The notes under the pieces are model-generated. The model was not told the DNA's origin. It was given only the letters and a program-made list of their open reading frames with translations, and ran no database searches. The position numbers and the translations under genes were made by a program. A stretch of DNA of 7,425 nucleotides, taken from Mycobacterium sp. Its GTDB lineage: Bacteria > Actinomycetota > Actinomycetes > Mycobacteriales > Mycobacteriaceae. This document shows positions 5,668 to 7,425 of the stretch, one piece after another; the first letter of the stretch is position 1, and every line of letters begins with the position of its first letter. The DNA lies in NCBI GenBank assembly GCA_018882545.1, contig VERS01000093.1, positions 1 to 7,425 on the forward strand, given 5' to 3'.

Positions 5668-7007
5668 GGGTGGGCCAGCTCACCCTCGTAGTCGCCCTCC
5701 CTGGCGAGTGCCTCCAGGGACTGGCCCGTGGTCTCCGGGGCCATCACCACGCAGATGATCAGCGCGGTCAGCGCGACCGCGAAGAAGAACCCGAGGGCCG
5801 CCTGTTGGCCCCAGGCGGCGATCATGCCGGGGAAGACCAGCACCCCGGCGATCGAGCCGATCCGGCTGACGCTGGTGGCGAAACCCATGCCGGTGGCCCG
5901 GACCCCGGTGGGGTAGAGCTCGGTGGGGTAGACGAAGTTCAGGATGCCCCCGCCCATATTGGCGAACAGCACCGCCAGGCTGAACAGGGCCACCAGGAAA
6001 CCCAGACTCGGCGTGGGCGACAGCGTCAGGATCAGCAGGGCGATCGCCAGGCCGGCGAAGGAGGTGATGATCAGTGGCCGACGGCCCCAGCGGTCGGCGA
6101 GGTTGAGGCCGATGACCGCGCCGATCAGACCGACCAGGGCGACCACACCCGATCCGAGATAGGCGATGCTGCGGCTGCCGGTCTCGTTGAACTCGCTGAG
6201 GATGGTCGGGGTGTAGATGGTGATGCCGTAGTAGGCGATGGCGTAGCAGGTCCAGAACCCGGTGACGAAAATGGTTATGCGCCGGTACTTCTCGTTGAAC
6301 AGGGCGCTGATCGGCTGCTTGGTGATCTTTCCGGGCGGGATCTGCACCTCGTGACCGGTGAGATCCCGGATGATCCGCTGGGCGTCGGCCTCGCGTCCGA
6401 CCGAGGCCAGCCAGCGCGGGGACTCCGGCAGGGTGCGGCGGGCGATCAGCACGATGACCGCGAGCGCGGCGCCCACCAGGAACATCCACCGCCAGGAGTC
6501 GGGGCCCAGCGGTTCGAGCAGGATCCCGGTGACGTAGGCCGCGAGCGCCCCGACGAACCACATGGCCCCCAGGCTGCCGCTGTGCGCGCCGCGGTTCTTG
6601 GCGGAGCTGAACTCGGCCACCAGGGTCGCCGAGATCGGGTAGTCCGCACCGATGCCCAGTCCGAGCAGGAACCGGAAGACGATGAGCGACAGAGGATTCC
6701 AGGCGAACGCGGCGCAGAGCGCGAAAACGACGAAACACAACAGATCCAGCAGGTACATCGCCTTGCGGCCGTACCGGTCGGTCAGCCGGCCGCCCCAGGT
6801 GGCGCCGATCAGCGCACCGATGATCGCCGCCGCCGAGATCAGCGCGATGTCGGTGGCTCCCATCCCGGGGAAGTAGTCCTTCAGGACCGGCAGGGCCACG
6901 GCGATGATCACCAGGTCGAAACCGTCCAGGAAGGTGCCGGCCCCGGACAGCAGGGTGATCTTGCGACGCAACCGCGCCAGTTGGGGGGTGTCCAGGGTCT
7001 CGAACAT
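5664..7007 (-). CDS. MFS transporter, sugar porter/metabolite:H+ symporter type
   Basis: A 447-residue inner-membrane major facilitator with 12 predicted helices in two halves. Signatures: FLDGFD in helix 1 (26-31), loop 2-3 motif GGRLTDRYGRK (72-82), RFLLGLGIGADYPIS (112-126), PESPRWL after helix 6 (194-200), a central cytoplasmic region at about 200-244, the second-half ADRWGRRPL (304-312), PTELYPTGVRATG (361-373) and APETTGQSLE (423-432). These occur in sugar porters and in acid or niacin H+ symporters, and the DGFD in helix 1 leans toward the latter; the substrate is open. ATG 7007 was chosen because it begins a normal family N-terminus and has GGGAG three bases upstream. ATG codons at 7091 and 7088 would add 28 or 27 Pro/Arg-rich residues and sit close to the predicted promoter, so they cannot be excluded. 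First gene of a coupled pair with the TIM-barrel gene. Confidence 0.92.
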   Translation of the reverse strand: MFETLDTPQLARLRRKITLLSGAGTFLDGFDLVIIAVALPVLKDYFPGMGATDIALISAAAIIGALIGATWGGRLTDRYGRKAMYLLDLLCFVVFALCAAFAWNPLSLIVFRFLLGLGIGADYPISATLVAEFSSAKNRGAHSGSLGAMWFVGALAAYVTGILLEPLGPDSWRWMFLVGAALAVIVLIARRTLPESPRWLASVGREADAQRIIRDLTGHEVQIPPGKITKQPISALFNEKYRRITIFVTGFWTCYAIAYYGITIYTPTILSEFNETGSRSIAYLGSGVVALVGLIGAVIGLNLADRWGRRPLIITSFAGLAIALLILTLSPTPSLGFLVALFSLAVLFANMGGGILNFVYPTELYPTGVRATGMGFATSVSRIGSIAGVLVFPGMIAAWGQQAALGFFFAVALTALIICVVMAPETTGQSLEALAREGDYEGELAHP

Positions 7008-7109
7008 CGTCTCCCGATTCCGTGGGTCGGCGCGGGGCTCCGCGGGGTTCCGCCTGGCGGACCCGGAGGGCCGGCCCGCCCCTGACATCATTGGGGACGC
7101 GACGGCGCC

Positions 7110-7138
7110 GGGGTATCACTTCCCGCAAGAAGTGTCAC
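7110..7138 (-). promoter_or_regulatory. candidate promoter and palindromic operator of the MFS/TIM-barrel operon
   Basis: On the minus strand GTGACA (7138-7133) lies 17 bases from TACCCC (7115-7110), which is preceded by TGA as in an extended -10. The -10 itself is poor (no final T). The spacer is almost entirely a perfect inverted repeat, CACTTC-N6-GAAGTG (7117-7134), in the right size range for a dimeric repressor. A protein bound there would block polymerase. The predicted transcript starts near 7103. Confidence 0.38.
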
Positions 7139-7163
7139 TGGCGCCCCGAAGGCCGCCGGCCGT

Positions 7164-7425
7164 CTATCGCGAGCGTGACGCCGCCGCGCGGGCCGCCCCA
7201 GCCCGGGTCGACGCCGTCGCAGACGGCTTGCCGACCCGGATCGAGTTCTTCTGGTGGGCCGGGCGCGGCCGCTGCGGGCTGGCCGCCGCCGGCCGGGAGT
7301 CTTGACCTCCGGCAAGGGCTTTGGCGGCAGCGGCAGTGGCGGCGGCCAGGTCGGGCAGCGCGTCCGGGGCCTTGGTGGGGGCCGGCGCGGAACGCGCCGG
7401 ACTCGCCGCCGCCGATCCGGGACTG
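7164..7425 (-). CDS. possible C-terminal end of an unrecognised Ala/Pro-rich protein (partial)
   Basis: A minus-strand frame is open from the window edge to TAG (7166-7164), about 86 codons, with no start codon inside the window, so if real it begins beyond it. It reads as low-complexity tail: APAPTKAPDALPDLAAAT, then AAAAKALAGGQDSRPAAAS, then a basic end with HQKNSIRVGKPSA and AAASRSR. Roughly 80 percent of third positions are G or C, compatible with coding, but long open frames arise by chance at this GC. It has the same orientation as the MFS operon and ends about 156 bases before the ATG at 7007. No family is recognisable. Confidence 0.35.
   Translation of the reverse strand, partial: SPGSAAASPARSAPAPTKAPDALPDLAAATAAAAKALAGGQDSRPAAASPQRPRPAHQKNSIRVGKPSATASTRAGAARAAASRSR

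Noticed and set aside
4906..5691. Plus-strand frame of 261 codons opposite the TIM-barrel gene
   Set aside because: Gln/Val/Gly-rich mirror frame with no motif; the minus strand has the full metal-site pattern.
5670..7085. Plus-strand open frame of 471 codons opposite the MFS gene
   Set aside because: Its translation is Gly/Asp/Gln/Arg-rich with no family pattern. The opposite strand encodes unmistakable MFS helices and motifs, so this is an antisense shadow.
5680..7128. Minus-strand frame of 482 codons overlapping the MFS gene in another register
   Set aside because: Arg/Pro/His-rich composition without membrane segments, typical of a shifted frame in GC-rich coding DNA.
6904..7305. Plus-strand 133-codon frame spanning the MFS start and the intergenic gap
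   Set aside because: The first half is antisense to the MFS N-terminus; the second half has no recognisable motif and no independent start with a ribosome site.
7088..7315. Minus-strand 75-codon frame starting with TTG at 7315
   Set aside because: Arg/Pro-rich, has no ribosome site, overlaps the palindrome and promoter region, and resembles a shifted frame.

Overview
This window is GC-rich chromosomal DNA from an actinobacterium, most likely a mycobacterium (Mycobacterium/Mycolicibacterium type). Reasons: very high GC at third codon positions, several GTG starts, a Tat-exported DUF1906 protein resembling M. tuberculosis Rv2525c, and three gene starts with a -10 box placed exactly where a leaderless mycobacterial transcript would need it. 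The genus is inferred from family recall, not from any search.

Layout. 1-281 (+): C-terminal part of a DJ-1/PfpI-type protein whose frame breaks at a six-G run. 291-1100 (-): Tat-exported DUF1906 glycoside-hydrolase-like protein. 1300-1971 (+): SAM-dependent methyltransferase of a poorly characterised type. 1968-4043 (-): large Tat-exported PhoX/DUF839 phosphatase, probably a lipoprotein; its stop overlaps the methyltransferase stop in a shared TTAA. 4102-4869 (+): HAD-IIB phosphatase divergent from phoX. 4882-5667 (-): TIM-barrel sugar-phosphate isomerase/epimerase-like protein, joined by an ATGA overlap to the upstream 5664-7007 (-) MFS transporter. 7164-7425 (-): an Ala/Pro-rich open frame with no start inside the window, possibly the C-terminus of a further gene.

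Functional picture. The one convincing operon is MFS transporter plus TIM-barrel protein, which suggests uptake and first conversion of a sugar, polyol or related small metabolite; the substrate cannot be read from the sequence. A perfect 6-6-6 palindrome fills the spacer of a candidate promoter upstream, so the unit may be repressor-controlled. PhoX and the DUF1906 protein are both Tat substrates acting outside the cytoplasm (phosphate scavenging and envelope function, by family). Two convergent gene pairs end in hairpins embedded in their stop codons.

Overall this looks like a mostly ordinary metabolic and envelope region. I do not see a clear new multi-gene system. The points most worth checking are the frameshift(s), the Cys/His-rich N-terminal extension of PhoX, the interleaved leaderless promoters between phoX and the HAD gene, and the candidate operator of the transporter operon. 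No tRNA, rRNA, CRISPR array or mobile element was recognised.
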